Shown: piece after piece, positions 8,410 through 18,452 of the stretch
Layout: the number at the start of each line of letters is the position of its first letter
How positions within the stretch are numbered: position 1 is the stretch's first letter
DNA from: Pseudomonas putida S13.1.2
Lineage (GTDB): Bacteria > Pseudomonadota > Gammaproteobacteria > Pseudomonadales > Pseudomonadaceae
DNA: 64,000 bases
Reading direction: 5' to 3'
Assembly (NCBI RefSeq): GCF_000498395.2
Contig: NZ_CP010979.1
Coordinates: 5,552,501-5,616,500, forward strand
Notes under the pieces: generated by a model
Seen by the model: the letters and a program-made list of their open reading frames with translations, nothing else
Database searches by the model: none
What the model was told of the DNA's origin: nothing
Program-made: the position numbers and the translations under genes

Positions 8410-9591
8410 CTACACGAACTGCGCCGCGGCGTTGGCCGATGCCCAGGCCCACTGGAAGTTGAAACCGCCCAGGTGGCCAGTGACATCCAGCACTTCCCCG
8501 ATGAAGTACAGCCCGGGGCTTTTCAGCGATTCCATGGTCTTGGACGACACTTCGCGGGTATCCACGCCGCCCAGGGTCACTTCGGCGGTGCGGTAGCCTT
8601 CGGTGCCGGCCGGCACCACTTGCCAGTTCGCCAGTTTTTCGGCGATCTGTGCCAGTTCCGCCGGGGTGTACTGCTTCATCGGCCTGGACTCGAACCATTG
8701 CTCGGCCAGCAGGTTGGCCAGCTTGCGGGTGAATACCTCACCCAGCACGGTCTTCAGTTCGGCGTTGGCGCGTTCGGCCTGCATCTGTTGCAGCCAGCCC
8801 AGCGCATCGCGGTCCGGCAACAGGTTGATCTCGACCGTATCGCCCGCTTCCCAGAACGACGAAATCTGCAGGATCGCCGGGCCGCTCAGGCCGCGGTGGG
8901 TGAACAGCAGGTTCTCGCGGAAGCTGGTGCCGTTGCAGCTGGCGGTGCAGTCCAGCGAAGTGCCGGACAGTTCGGTGCACAGTGCCTTGAGTTGGGGCTC
9001 GGTGATGGTGAACGGCACCAGCCCGGCGCGGGTCGGCAGCAGGGTGTGGCCGAACTGGCGGGCCACCTGGTAGCCGAAGCCGGTGGCGCCCAGGGTCGGG
9101 ATCGACAGGCCGCCGGTGGCGATCACCAGCGACTGGCAGGCGAACTGGCCACCGCTGGTCTGCAGCAGGTAGCCGCTTTCGGTCTTCTCGATGTGTTCGA
9201 TGCTGGTGTGCATGCGGATCTCGGCGCCGGCCTCGTCGCATTCGGCCAGCAGCATGTCGAGGATGTCACTGGCCTTGTTGTCGCAGAACAGCTGGCCGAG
9301 TTTCTTCTCGTGGTACGGCACGCCGTGCTTGCACACCAGCTCGATGAAGTCCCACTGGGTGTAGCGGGCCAGGGCCGACTTGCAGAAGTGCGCGTTGTGC
9401 GACAGGAAGTTGGCTGGCTCGGTGTACATGTTGGTGAAGTTGCAGCGCCCGCCGCCGGACATGAGGATTTTCTTGCCGGGCTTGTTGGCGTGGTCGAGCA
9501 GCAGTACCCGGCGGCCGCGGCGGGCGCTGAGCTGGGCGCACATCAGGCCGGCGGCGCCTGCGCCGAGGATGATCACGTCGGTGGAGTGCAC
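8410..9591 (-). CDS. HI0933/YhiN-family FAD-dependent oxidoreductase
   Basis: A 393-residue cytoplasmic flavoprotein. The N-terminus has the dinucleotide-binding GAGAAGLMCA motif, followed by GKKILMSGGGRCNFTN, the hallmark of the HI0933 (YhiN) family; ATGGLSIPTLGATGFGY is the second FAD contact. The C-terminal part has GEVLDVTGHLGGFNFQWAW, also diagnostic. Family members are annotated as NAD(P)/FAD-dependent oxidoreductases without a firmly known substrate. Single-gene unit; REP pair upstream. Confidence 0.93.
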   Translation of the reverse strand: MHSTDVIILGAGAAGLMCAQLSARRGRRVLLLDHANKPGKKILMSGGGRCNFTNMYTEPANFLSHNAHFCKSALARYTQWDFIELVCKHGVPYHEKKLGQLFCDNKASDILDMLLAECDEAGAEIRMHTSIEHIEKTESGYLLQTSGGQFACQSLVIATGGLSIPTLGATGFGYQVARQFGHTLLPTRAGLVPFTITEPQLKALCTELSGTSLDCTASCNGTSFRENLLFTHRGLSGPAILQISSFWEAGDTVEINLLPDRDALGWLQQMQAERANAELKTVLGEVFTRKLANLLAEQWFESRPMKQYTPAELAQIAEKLANWQVVPAGTEGYRTAEVTLGGVDTREVSSKTMESLKSPGLYFIGEVLDVTGHLGGFNFQWAWASANAAAQFV

Positions 9592-9613
9592 GGTGTTACC
9601 TCAGTGGTAGTTT

Positions 9614-9730
9614 GGGGCCGCTGTGCGGCCCATCGCCGGCAAGCCAGCTCCCACAGGCCCTGCACAAGCCTCAGGCCTGTGGTGATCCTGTGGGAGCTGG
9701 CTTGCCGGCGATGGGCTGCAGAGCAGCCCC
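9614..9730. repeat. Inverted pair of REP elements
   Basis: Two REPs facing each other (CCCATCGCCGGCAAGCCAGC ... and complement), with extended flanking arms GGGGCCGCTGTGCGGCC / GGGCTGCAGAGCAGCCCC, in the gap between dbpA and the flavoprotein gene. Confidence 0.9.
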
Positions 9731-9737
9731 AAAAATG

Positions 9738-11123
<1,386 letters not shown>

Positions 11124-11188
11124 GAGGCGGGCCTGCGTTGCGAAGCGAAAAAATGCCGCACAGTCTACCAGCCTCGTGGCCATTCGCC

Positions 11189-12616
11189 CTACGGTTCCAT
11201 GTGTTGTTCCGGACGACGGGCACGCCTTCCGTCCGTCGGCGCCAGTTGCAGGAAGATCGCTGCCGCCAGCATGGCCATCACGCCGATGGTGACAAACGTC
11301 AACTGGAAGGCGCCCAGGGTGCTTTCCACGCCTTCGGCACTGCCCGCTGCGGTAAAGCCGCCCAGCAGGGCGCCGGCACAGGCCACACCCAGGCTCAGTG
11401 CCAACTGTGCAACAACCGACAGCAGGCTGTTGCCACTGCTGGCGCTGGCGTCATCGAGGTCGATCAGGGTTACCGTGTTCATGGCCGTGAACTGCATGGA
11501 GTTGACCGCGCCCAGCAGGCCCAGCTGGATCAGCAGCACTGCGTAGGGTGTCTGCTCGTCGACCAGGCCGAGGCTGGCCAGCAGCAGGCCCAGCAGCAAG
11601 GTGTTGCCGGTGAGGATGATGCGGTAGCCAAACCGTTCGATCAGCGGCCTTGCGACAGACTTGGCCAGCATGGCCGCTGCTGCCAAGGGGATCATGCTCA
11701 TGCCGGCCTGGGCCGGCGAGTAGCCGAGCGCCACCTGCAGCAGCAGCGGCACCAGGAAGGGCAGGGCGCCGCTGCCTAGGCGGGCGAACAGGTTGCCGAG
11801 GATGCCGATGGCGAAGGTGCGCACGCGGAACAGACTGGGCGAGAACAGCGGCTCCGGGTCGCGCCCGGCGCGCAGCCAGTAGGCGGCCAGGCAGGCCATG
11901 CCGGCGAACAGCAGCAGCATCACCCGCAGGTGCGGCAGGTGCAACTCGCCCAGGCCTTCCATGGCGATGGTGATCAATACCATCGCTGCGCCAAACAACA
12001 GGAACCCGGGGCCGTCGAACGTGGTGCGCTCGGCACCGCGCAGGTCCGGGATGAACTTCCATACAGCAATGCAGCCGATCAGGCCGACCGGCAGGTTGAG
12101 CAGGAAGATCCAGTGCCAGCTGAGGATTTCCACCAGCCAGCCGCCGACGGTTGGCCCCAGCAGTGGGCCGAGCAGGCCAGGGATGGTGATGAAACTCATG
12201 ATCCGCACCAGCTCGCTGCGGGGGTAGGCGCGCAGCACCACCAGCCGCCCGACCGGCAGCATCAGCGCACCGCCCAGGCCCTGTACCACGCGGGCGAAGA
12301 TCAGGAAGCCCAGGCTATTGGCTGCTGCGCACAGCAGCGAGCCGAAGCTGAACAGCAGGATGGCGCTGAAGAAGATGCGCTTGGTGCCAAAACGGTCGGC
12401 GATCCAGCCCGAGGCGGGGATCAGCAGGGCCACGGTGAGCATGTAGGCGATGATCACACCCTGCATGCGCAGCGGGTCTTCGGCCAGCGAGCGGGCCATG
12501 GCCGGCAGCGCGGTGTTGAGGATGGTGCCGTCCAGGGACTGCATGAAGAAAGCGATGGCCACTACCCAGGGGATCCAGCGGGCGGTGACGGGGTCCAGCG
12601 GGGTGCGCTCAGGCAT
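11189..12616 (-). CDS. MFS drug/proton antiporter, DHA2 family (MdtD-like)
   Basis: A 475-residue inner-membrane exporter with about 14 hydrophobic helices. Signatures of the DHA2 (14-TMS) drug antiporters: motif D1 near the N-terminus (LDGTILNTALPAMA), motif A GWIADRFGTKR, and the motif C-like GPLLGPTVGGWLVE. Closest in layout to MdtD/EmrB-type transporters; no membrane-fusion partner gene adjoins. The frame is open 44 codons upstream, but those codons run through a REP pair; ATG 12616, behind AGAGGACGTC, is the natural start. Substrate unknown. Confidence 0.9.
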   Translation of the reverse strand: MPERTPLDPVTARWIPWVVAIAFFMQSLDGTILNTALPAMARSLAEDPLRMQGVIIAYMLTVALLIPASGWIADRFGTKRIFFSAILLFSFGSLLCAAANSLGFLIFARVVQGLGGALMLPVGRLVVLRAYPRSELVRIMSFITIPGLLGPLLGPTVGGWLVEILSWHWIFLLNLPVGLIGCIAVWKFIPDLRGAERTTFDGPGFLLFGAAMVLITIAMEGLGELHLPHLRVMLLLFAGMACLAAYWLRAGRDPEPLFSPSLFRVRTFAIGILGNLFARLGSGALPFLVPLLLQVALGYSPAQAGMSMIPLAAAAMLAKSVARPLIERFGYRIILTGNTLLLGLLLASLGLVDEQTPYAVLLIQLGLLGAVNSMQFTAMNTVTLIDLDDASASSGNSLLSVVAQLALSLGVACAGALLGGFTAAGSAEGVESTLGAFQLTFVTIGVMAMLAAAIFLQLAPTDGRRARRPEQHMEP

Positions 12617-12636
12617 GACGTCCTCTTTTGTCTGTG

Positions 12637-12735
12637 CCGGCCTCTTCGCGGGGCAAGCCCGCTCCCACAAGATCTCCACTGCACTCTGATGTGGTGGGAT
12701 CTCTGTGGGAGCGGGCTTGCCCGCGAAAGGGCCGG
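12637..12735. repeat. Inverted pair of REP elements
   Basis: Two head-to-head REPs (CCGGCCTCTTCGCGGGGCAA ... complement) between the pmbA-like gene and the downstream MFS gene, in a co-directional gap. Confidence 0.9.
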
Positions 12736-12744
12736 TAATGCCAA

Positions 12745-14064
12745 TCACAATGTCAAGGTCAGGCCTTTGACCAATGCCCCCGGTAAATGACTCGACCCGG
12801 TACTGCGCTGCCCATAGGTACTGGTCGACAAGATCATCTCGCGCTCCCGGGTCAGGTCCTCCAGCTGGCTACCCAGCAAGCTGTAAAGGCTGTCATCGAA
12901 GCGCATGGTGCTCACCGGCCCCTGGATCTGCCCGTTTTCCACCCAGAAGGTGGCGAAGCGGGTCAGCCCGGTCATGCGCGCTGCCGGCAGGTCAGAGTAG
13001 TTCAGGTACCACAGGTTGCTGATGTACAGCCCGGTGCCTAGTCGCTCAAGGATCTGTTCGCTGGCCAGGTTGCCAGGCGCCAGGCTGAGCGCGCAGGGCG
13101 ACTCGTAGCTGTCGGCGCCATTGGCCAGCAGCTCGAACTCGGCCGCGCTGCGTGCGCAGATCAAGCGTTGCTGCGCCTTGCCTTGCTGGACCAACGGCAC
13201 ATCCAGGCGTGGCGCCCCTTCATCGGAAAACGCCGGGCTCAGCGAGCCGCTGACCTGCTCGGTGAAGCTCACCAGCGGGCTTAACCGTGCATCGCCGTTG
13301 TACAGGCGCTGCAAGGCGCTGTTGCCGGTGGCGAGGGCCTGTGCGGAAAAACCGCCCCAGCACAGCATGCCGGCGATTTCGTCCATGGCCGCAGGCGCCA
13401 GGTAGGCGCGGTAGCTGCCAGGCTTGAGGGTGACTGCCGGGCGGCCGAGGAAGCCCAGTTGTTCACGTGCCTGGCGCAGGCGCTCGGTGAAGTCGTCGGC
13501 GCTCCACAGCTGGCCGGCATAGTTGGCCTTCACCGCCTGGCCGTTTTCGTGGAACAGGCTCCAGTCAACGTTGAAGCTGTTGGCCTGGTGCCAGCCAAAG
13601 GCGCCGAACGAACTGGCGAAGCCCCGGCAGATCGGGCCGGCGGCGTAAATGCCGACCAGGTCCAGCTCGCCTGCTTCGCGGTCGAGCAAGGCCAGCACTT
13701 CGTCCAGTGCGGGCAGGGGATGGTCCTGCAGGCTGTGGCTTTGCCAGGCGCTTTCTTCCAGGCGCAGGTACGGGTCGAGGGCCAGCAGCGGCAAGGTCTG
13801 GCGCAGTTGCTCAAGGGCATCGCTCAGGCGCTGGCGGTCCAGTTGCACGTCGCCACTCAAGGTCACCTGCTGTTCCGCCTGGCGGCCATTGCGCACCAGC
13901 CGCAGCTGGGCGCTTGCCTGGCTCACTTCACCGGCCTGGCGCACCTTGGCGTGGTTGAAACGCACGAACTGCGACTGTTCTGCGCTGTAGCCGAGGGTGA
14001 ACTGCTCGCCTGCTTGCAGGGCAGCGCGCACATCCCCGACAAGCGTTTCGAAAGCGTGCTTCAT
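12745..14064 (-). CDS. TldE/PmbA-like metalloprotease partner subunit
   Basis: A 439-residue member of the TldD/PmbA (peptidase U62) superfamily that lacks the HExxxH zinc motif, so it is the non-catalytic TldE-like partner. It shares the family C-terminal features (GLYISNLWYLNYSD, MTGLTRFATFWVENGQI). The start ATG overlaps the stop of the upstream TldD-like gene by one base (TGATG), indicating translational coupling and a heteromeric protein pair. It is more divergent than the canonical TldE, so it probably belongs to a second type of TldD/E pair; substrate peptide unknown. Confidence 0.88.
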   Translation of the reverse strand: MKHAFETLVGDVRAALQAGEQFTLGYSAEQSQFVRFNHAKVRQAGEVSQASAQLRLVRNGRQAEQQVTLSGDVQLDRQRLSDALEQLRQTLPLLALDPYLRLEESAWQSHSLQDHPLPALDEVLALLDREAGELDLVGIYAAGPICRGFASSFGAFGWHQANSFNVDWSLFHENGQAVKANYAGQLWSADDFTERLRQAREQLGFLGRPAVTLKPGSYRAYLAPAAMDEIAGMLCWGGFSAQALATGNSALQRLYNGDARLSPLVSFTEQVSGSLSPAFSDEGAPRLDVPLVQQGKAQQRLICARSAAEFELLANGADSYESPCALSLAPGNLASEQILERLGTGLYISNLWYLNYSDLPAARMTGLTRFATFWVENGQIQGPVSTMRFDDSLYSLLGSQLEDLTREREMILSTSTYGQRSTGSSHLPGALVKGLTLTL

Positions 14065-15506
14065 CAGGCGTCTCCTCCGAATACATCGATCTGGCGGAAC
14101 ACACAGGCCGGCGAGGCGTGGCCGACCCGCACCACCTGGTTAGGTTCGCCTTTGCCACAGTTGGGCGTGCCCAGTACCTGGAAGGTACTGCGGTCGCCGA
14201 CGGCCGACAGGTTGCGCCAGAACTGCGCGGAGATGCCGCGGTAGTTGGGGTTCTTGACGATGCCCTTGAGCTCGCCGTTTTCAATCAGCTGGCCATATTC
14301 ACAGCCGAACTGAAACTTGTTGCGCGCATCATCGATGGACCACGAACGGTTGGTACGCATCAGGATGCCGTGCTCGATGCCTTGCACCAGTTGCTCCAGG
14401 CTCTGATCACCCGGTTCGATGTTGAGGTTGGCCATGCGGTCGATCGGGGCACGGTTCCAGCCACAGGCGCGGCTGTTGGCTACGCCGTCCAGGCCAGAAC
14501 GGAACTGCGACAGCGCGCCGCCCAGTGGGCGCAGCAGCAGACCGTCGCGGATCAGGAACTGCTTGCTGGCCGGGCTGCCGTCATCATCAAAGCTGTAGCT
14601 GGCCAGTTCTTCGCCGATGGTCGGGTCGAAGGTCACGTTCAACAGGCTGGAGCCGTACTGCAGGTGGCCGAAGTCGCTGGCTTTGACGAAGCTGGTGCCC
14701 GCGTAGTTGCGCTCGTCGCCGAGAATACGGTCCATCTCCAGCGGGTGGCCGATGGACTCGTGGATCTGCAGCATCATCTGGTCGGGCATCAGCAGCAGGT
14801 CACGCGGGCCGCTGGGGGTGTTGGGGGCCAGCAGCAGTTGCAGTGCCTCGTCGGCCACCTGCCGGGCGGCGCCGACCAGCCCGCAGCGCTCGATGATCTC
14901 GAAACCGCCCTGCTGGCCGAAGTTGTCGCGGCCCAGGCTACGGCTCTGGCTGTCCTGGCCGTCGCTGGCGGTTACGCCCAGGCCCGGGAACAGAAAACGC
15001 TGTGCATGGCGCAGTTCGGCGCCCGCGGAGTTCAGGTAGGTTTGCTCCACCAGGCTCAGGCCCAGAGTGGCCTGCCAGTCCACCAGGCGGCTGTCCTTGG
15101 GCACGCTGGCCGATTCGGCTGCGAGCAGGCCAAGGCAGTCGGCGAGGGAGGGTACGGGTTGATCGAAATTGGGCGAAGTGTGGTCGTGACGGGCGTTGGT
15201 CACTGGCTGGTCGCGCAGGTCGAGCAGGCTGTGCGGGGCGATCTGCCGGGCCAGGGCCTCGGCTTGTTCCAGTGCGCGTTGCAGCCCGGCCTGGGACAGA
15301 TCGGCGGTGGCCGCATAGGCCTCCACGCCGTTGACCCGCACGGTGAGCATGGCGCCCTCGTCCTGGCTGAAGAAGGGTGGCTCGGCGACATTACGGCGAA
15401 CCGACAGCGCCTGGTGCGACTGTTTCACATGGCGCAGGGAAAACAACTCGGCCGTACTGCGCAGCGCGGCAAAGCGCTGGCGCAGCAGGGCGCTGGAATC
15501 GAACAT
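14064..15506 (-). CDS. TldD-like metalloprotease subunit
   Basis: A 480-residue catalytic subunit of a TldD/TldE-type metalloprotease: the HESIGH sequence (residues ~255-260) is the HExxxH zinc-binding motif, and GCGEPNQ-like C-terminal segments match the family. TldD/E proteases act on unfolded or modified peptides (maturation of ribosomally made peptides, CcdA degradation in E. coli). ATG 15506 follows CGGAGGCTTTT, a near-ideal ribosome-binding site; the longer frame from 15569 runs into the neighbouring acyl-CoA dehydrogenase. It is 32 bp downstream of that gene and coupled to the TldE-like gene. It is not the canonical tldD by context. Confidence 0.9.
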   Translation of the reverse strand: MFDSSALLRQRFAALRSTAELFSLRHVKQSHQALSVRRNVAEPPFFSQDEGAMLTVRVNGVEAYAATADLSQAGLQRALEQAEALARQIAPHSLLDLRDQPVTNARHDHTSPNFDQPVPSLADCLGLLAAESASVPKDSRLVDWQATLGLSLVEQTYLNSAGAELRHAQRFLFPGLGVTASDGQDSQSRSLGRDNFGQQGGFEIIERCGLVGAARQVADEALQLLLAPNTPSGPRDLLLMPDQMMLQIHESIGHPLEMDRILGDERNYAGTSFVKASDFGHLQYGSSLLNVTFDPTIGEELASYSFDDDGSPASKQFLIRDGLLLRPLGGALSQFRSGLDGVANSRACGWNRAPIDRMANLNIEPGDQSLEQLVQGIEHGILMRTNRSWSIDDARNKFQFGCEYGQLIENGELKGIVKNPNYRGISAQFWRNLSAVGDRSTFQVLGTPNCGKGEPNQVVRVGHASPACVFRQIDVFGGDA

Positions 15507-15538
15507 GCAAAAGCCTCCGTGTACACGGTGGCTCCCCC

Positions 15539-17341
15539 TTAGAACCACTCGTCCTGCATGGTGAGGCAAGTGTTGTCGCGTGCCTCTAGCAATGCCAGCT
15601 CATTATGGCAGCCCGGTACTTCCCAGGTCAGGAAATAACGCGCGGCCTGCAGCTTGCCGAAGTAGAAGTCGCGATCGCTGGCGTTGCCGTTGAGCAAGCC
15701 AAGCTCGGCGTGAATGGCCTGTTCCAGCCAGCGCCAGCCGATCACGCAGTGGCCGAAGGCCTTGAGGTACAAGGCTGAGTTGGCCAAGGCACCAGCGACT
15801 TTGCCTTGTGCCATGTCGCCGAGCAGGGCCAGTGTGACGCCTTGCAGTCGGTTGACCAGTTGCTCCAGCGGCTGGCGCAGTGGGTCGAGTTTGGGGTGGT
15901 GGCTTGCACGCTCGCCGGTAGTGGCGATCAGGCGGATCAGTTGCTTGAGGCCGGCGCCATTGTTCTGCGCCAGCTTGCGCCCCAGCAGGTCGAGCGACTG
16001 GATACCCTCGGTGCCCTCGTGAATCGGGTTCAGGCGGTTGTCGCGGTAGTACTGCTCCACCGGGTATTCGCGGGTATAGCCGTGGCCACCGAGAATCTGG
16101 ATCGCCAGTTCGTTGGCCTTGAGGCAGAACGTCGAGGGCCACGACTTGACGATCGGGGTCAGCAGGTCGAGCAGCGCCTGCGCTTGTGTGCGGGACGTTT
16201 CGTCATCGGCGGTGTGGGTATCGTCGAACAAGCGCGCGGCGTACAGGCCCAAGTCGAAGGCGCCTTCCACGTAAGCCTTCTGTGCCAGCAGCATACGTTT
16301 CACATCGGTGTGCGCGATGATCGGCACCGCCGGGCTGAGCGGGTCCTTGCTGTCCGGCAGCCGGCCTTGCGGCCGTTGGCGGGCATATTCCAGCGAATAT
16401 AGGTAGCCGGCATATCCGAGCATCACTGCGCCCATGCCCACGCCGATGCGTGCTTCGTTCATCATCTGGAACATGCAGGCCAGGCCCTTATGCGGCTGGC
16501 CGACCAGGTAGCCGACGCACTGGCCGTTGTCGCCGAAGTTCAGCGCGGTGGAGGTAGTACCGCGCCAGCCCATTTTGTGGAAAAGCCCGGCCAGCAGCAC
16601 GTCGTTGCGCGGGCCACGGCTGCCGTCGGGGTTGACGTGGTACTTCGGCACGATGAACAGCGAGATGCCTTTCACCCCGGGCGGCGCGTCCGGCAGCTTG
16701 GCCAGCACCATGTGCACGATGTTTTCCGACAGTTCGTGGTCGCCACCGGAGATGAAGATCTTGTTGCCCTTGAGCCGGTAGCTGCCGTCGCCCGCAGGTT
16801 CGGCGCGGGTGCGAATGTCGGCCAGTGATGAGCCTGCATGGGGTTCGGTCAGGGCCATGGTGCCGAAGTAGCGGCCCTCGATCATCGGCTGCAGGAACAG
16901 GCGCTTCTGTTCCTCGGTGCCGAAGCTCTCGATCAGGTTGGCTGCGCCCATGGTCAGGAACGGGTAGGCCGTGGTGCCGGCGTTGGCGGCCTGGAAGTGG
17001 GCGAAGCAGGCCTGCGAAACCAGGCTGGGCAGCTGCATGCCGCCGACCTCGAAGTCGCGGTTGGCGTTAAGGAAACCGGCTTTTAGGAAGGCATCGACGG
17101 CGGGTTTCACATCGGGGATCAGTTCCGCGCGGCCGTCCACGTAGCGCGGCTCGTTTTCGTCGGCCTTGCGGTTGTGCGGGGCGAAGTACTTTTCGGCGAT
17201 GGTGCGGGCGGTAGCCAGTGCCGCGTCGAAGGTTTCACGGCTGTGCTCGGCGAAGCGCGGGCGCTGGGTGAGGGCTTGGGCGTCGAGGACTTCGTAGAGT
17301 TCGAAGGCCAGATTGCGGGGGCTGAGCAGGGTCTCGGGCAT
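15539..17341 (-). CDS. Acyl-CoA dehydrogenase (long, ~600-residue type)
   Basis: A FAD enzyme that desaturates acyl-CoA at C2-C3 in beta-oxidation-like pathways. The 600-residue product carries the standard core: MALTEPHAGSSLADIRT (FAD/substrate segment), the middle beta domain, GGHGYTREYPVEQYYRD, and IHEGTEGIQSLDLLGRK with the catalytic-base Glu. The ~150-residue C-terminal extension is typical of the DmdC/AidB-like long acyl-CoA dehydrogenases. The frame is open 62 codons further upstream without family similarity, so ATG 17341 is chosen. Chain-length specificity cannot be read. Probably the first gene of a unit with the TldD/TldE-like pair. Confidence 0.92.
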   Translation of the reverse strand: MPETLLSPRNLAFELYEVLDAQALTQRPRFAEHSRETFDAALATARTIAEKYFAPHNRKADENEPRYVDGRAELIPDVKPAVDAFLKAGFLNANRDFEVGGMQLPSLVSQACFAHFQAANAGTTAYPFLTMGAANLIESFGTEEQKRLFLQPMIEGRYFGTMALTEPHAGSSLADIRTRAEPAGDGSYRLKGNKIFISGGDHELSENIVHMVLAKLPDAPPGVKGISLFIVPKYHVNPDGSRGPRNDVLLAGLFHKMGWRGTTSTALNFGDNGQCVGYLVGQPHKGLACMFQMMNEARIGVGMGAVMLGYAGYLYSLEYARQRPQGRLPDSKDPLSPAVPIIAHTDVKRMLLAQKAYVEGAFDLGLYAARLFDDTHTADDETSRTQAQALLDLLTPIVKSWPSTFCLKANELAIQILGGHGYTREYPVEQYYRDNRLNPIHEGTEGIQSLDLLGRKLAQNNGAGLKQLIRLIATTGERASHHPKLDPLRQPLEQLVNRLQGVTLALLGDMAQGKVAGALANSALYLKAFGHCVIGWRWLEQAIHAELGLLNGNASDRDFYFGKLQAARYFLTWEVPGCHNELALLEARDNTCLTMQDEWF

Positions 17342-17467
17342 GGTGGCGGTCCTGAGGCGGGATGCTGCGAGTGTAGGGAATCGGGTGGGGTGGGGGGAGG
17401 TTAATAGGTTTGGGTGATATGGGTTTAGAACGGGTGGGGTATACAGGTGCTTGCCTTGATTTTTTGT

Positions 17468-17739
17468 GCGCCTGTGAGACCGAGCGCCGCCCGCGCGGCG
17501 CATCGCGACGCAAGGCCGCTCCCACATTTGTTTCGGGCCAATCCATCCTGTGAGGCCACCGCTGTCCGCCTTGTTTGTTCCATGCGGTATTGAAGGGGGC
17601 GCAGTCGCTCTTTATCGATCTCCAGCCATGCACCCAGGGTGCGCGCGCCATAGGCACAGGAGAGACTGGCCCGAAACAGATGTGGGAGCGGCCTTGCGTC
17701 GCGATGCGCCGCGCGGGCGGCGCTCGATTTCACAGGCGC
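17468..17739. repeat. 272-bp element with ~86-bp terminal inverted repeats, copy 1
   Basis: The two ends (17468-17553 and 17654-17739) are inverted copies with about six mismatches over 86 bp, beginning GCGCCTGTGA and ending TCACAGGCGC, around a 100-bp unique core. Copy 2 lies exactly 550 bp to the right with nearly the same core, and similarity continues 16 bp past the right end (to 17755). Open frames in the element exist on both strands but mirror the repeat and lack ribosome-binding sites, so it is treated as non-coding and MITE-like. No transposase is nearby. Confidence 0.85.
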
Positions 17740-17758
17740 TGCAAAGGGTGAGGCGGAC

Positions 17759-17809
17759 ATGATCCCCGATCCACCCCCTAACAGCCCTAGGCTGATTAAT
17801 GTGTTGTGA
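17759..17809 (+). pseudogene. Remnant of a DUF6124-like gene (left module copy)
   Basis: ATG followed by ATCCCCGATCCACCCCCTAA matches the start of the intact gene at 18651 (ATAGTCCCCGATCCACCCCT), then jumps to sequence matching the region just after that gene's stop (TAATGTGTTG). Nearly the whole coding region has been lost, leaving a 16-codon frame. The structured leader that precedes the intact copy is absent here. Confidence 0.65.
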
Positions 17810-17811
17810 GT

Positions 17812-17912
17812 GCCGGCCCTTTCGCGGGCACGCCCGCTCCCACAGGATCACCACAGGCTTCAAGACTTGCACAGTACCTGTGGGAGCGGGCGTGCCCGCG
17901 AAAGGGCCGGCC
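17812..17912. repeat. Inverted pair of REP elements (left module copy)
   Basis: GCCGGCCCTTTCGCGGGCAC ... and its complement. It occupies the same place relative to the gene remnants as the REP pair at 18915 does relative to the intact genes, so it belongs to the duplicated module. Confidence 0.9.
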
Positions 17913-17944
17913 CAGGGATTACAGAAATTTCAGGGGATCGAACA

Positions 17945-17964
17945 ATGACAACAGAAGACAGTGA
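17945..17964 (+). pseudogene. Remnant of a DUF3077 gene (left module copy)
   Basis: The 5' flank and first codons (CAGGGGATCGAACAATGACA, then ACAGAAGACA) match the DUF3077 gene at 19049; the sequence then passes directly into what lies around and after that gene's stop (GTGAGGGC...TGAAGG...TTTCAGCGCCTGTGAGA). This is an internal deletion of about 260 bp, with only a 2-3 nt match at the junction. The frame runs on into the next inverted-repeat element to 18103, encoding nothing recognisable. Confidence 0.65.
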
Positions 17965-18017
17965 GGGCTTGCCTTCCGGTTGCGTGAAGGCGGCCAGGTG
18001 TTCGTCACAACATTTCA

Positions 18018-18289
18018 GCGCCTGTGAGACCGAGCGCCGCCCGCGCGGCGCATCGCGACGCAAGGCCGCTCCCACATTTGTTTCGGGCCAGGCCATCCTG
18101 TGAGGCCACCGCTGTCCGCCTTGTTTGTTCCATGCGGTATTGAAGGGGGTGCAGTCGCTCTTTATCGATCTCCAGCCATGCACCCAGGGTGCGCGCGCCA
18201 TAGGCACAGGAGAGACTGGCCCGAAACAGATGTGGGAGCAGCCTTGTGCTGCGAAGCGCCGCGCGGGCGGCGCTCGGTCTCACAGGCGC
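18018..18289. repeat. 272-bp inverted-repeat element, copy 2
   Basis: Same organisation as copy 1: ~86-bp inverted ends and a 100-bp core differing at very few positions. The right arm has diverged near 18235-18260 (GCAGCCTTGTGCTGCGAAGC instead of the complement of the left arm). The end sequence GCGCCTGTGAGACCGAGCGC is complementary to its partner here, while copy 1 has two mismatches. The stretch to the right (18306-18417) is AT-richer and shows no gene. Confidence 0.85.
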
Positions 18290-18417
18290 TGAAAAGGGTG
18301 AGGCGCGAACACCTGCCAGTCTCACCGCATTCCGGCCAGTTTCGGCAGATCATTTTAGGTTTTCACCTATTCCATGTAGTCCATTTCCCAAACATACTCC
18401 CAACCCCCTTCAAGCCA

Positions 18418-18446
18418 TTGCGGTGCTCTGGATCGGGCCCTAGTCT
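18418..18446 (+). promoter_or_regulatory. Putative promoter of the structured leader RNA
   Basis: TTGCGG (18418-18423), a 17-bp spacer and TAGTCT (18441-18446) give a sigma70-like promoter whose start point would fall near 18453, exactly where the first stem of the leader begins. CCTAGTCT also resembles an RpoS-type extended -10. Sequence evidence only. Confidence 0.45.
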
Positions 18447-18452
18447 CGGGTG

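Noticed and set aside
12617..12748. N-terminal extension of the MFS exporter
   Set aside because: The extra 44 codons are REP sequence; the internal ATG 12616 has a proper ribosome-binding site and family-like start.
17468..18305. CRISPR array in the repeat-rich patch
   Set aside because: The repeats are long inverted elements and REPs, not short regularly spaced direct repeats, and no cas gene is present.
17425..18325. Open frames on both strands inside the 272-bp elements (for example a minus-strand frame starting MPMARAPWVHGW in both copies)
   Set aside because: They mirror the repeat, occur in both copies, lack ribosome-binding sites and run through inverted-repeat arms; best seen as shadows of a non-coding repeat.
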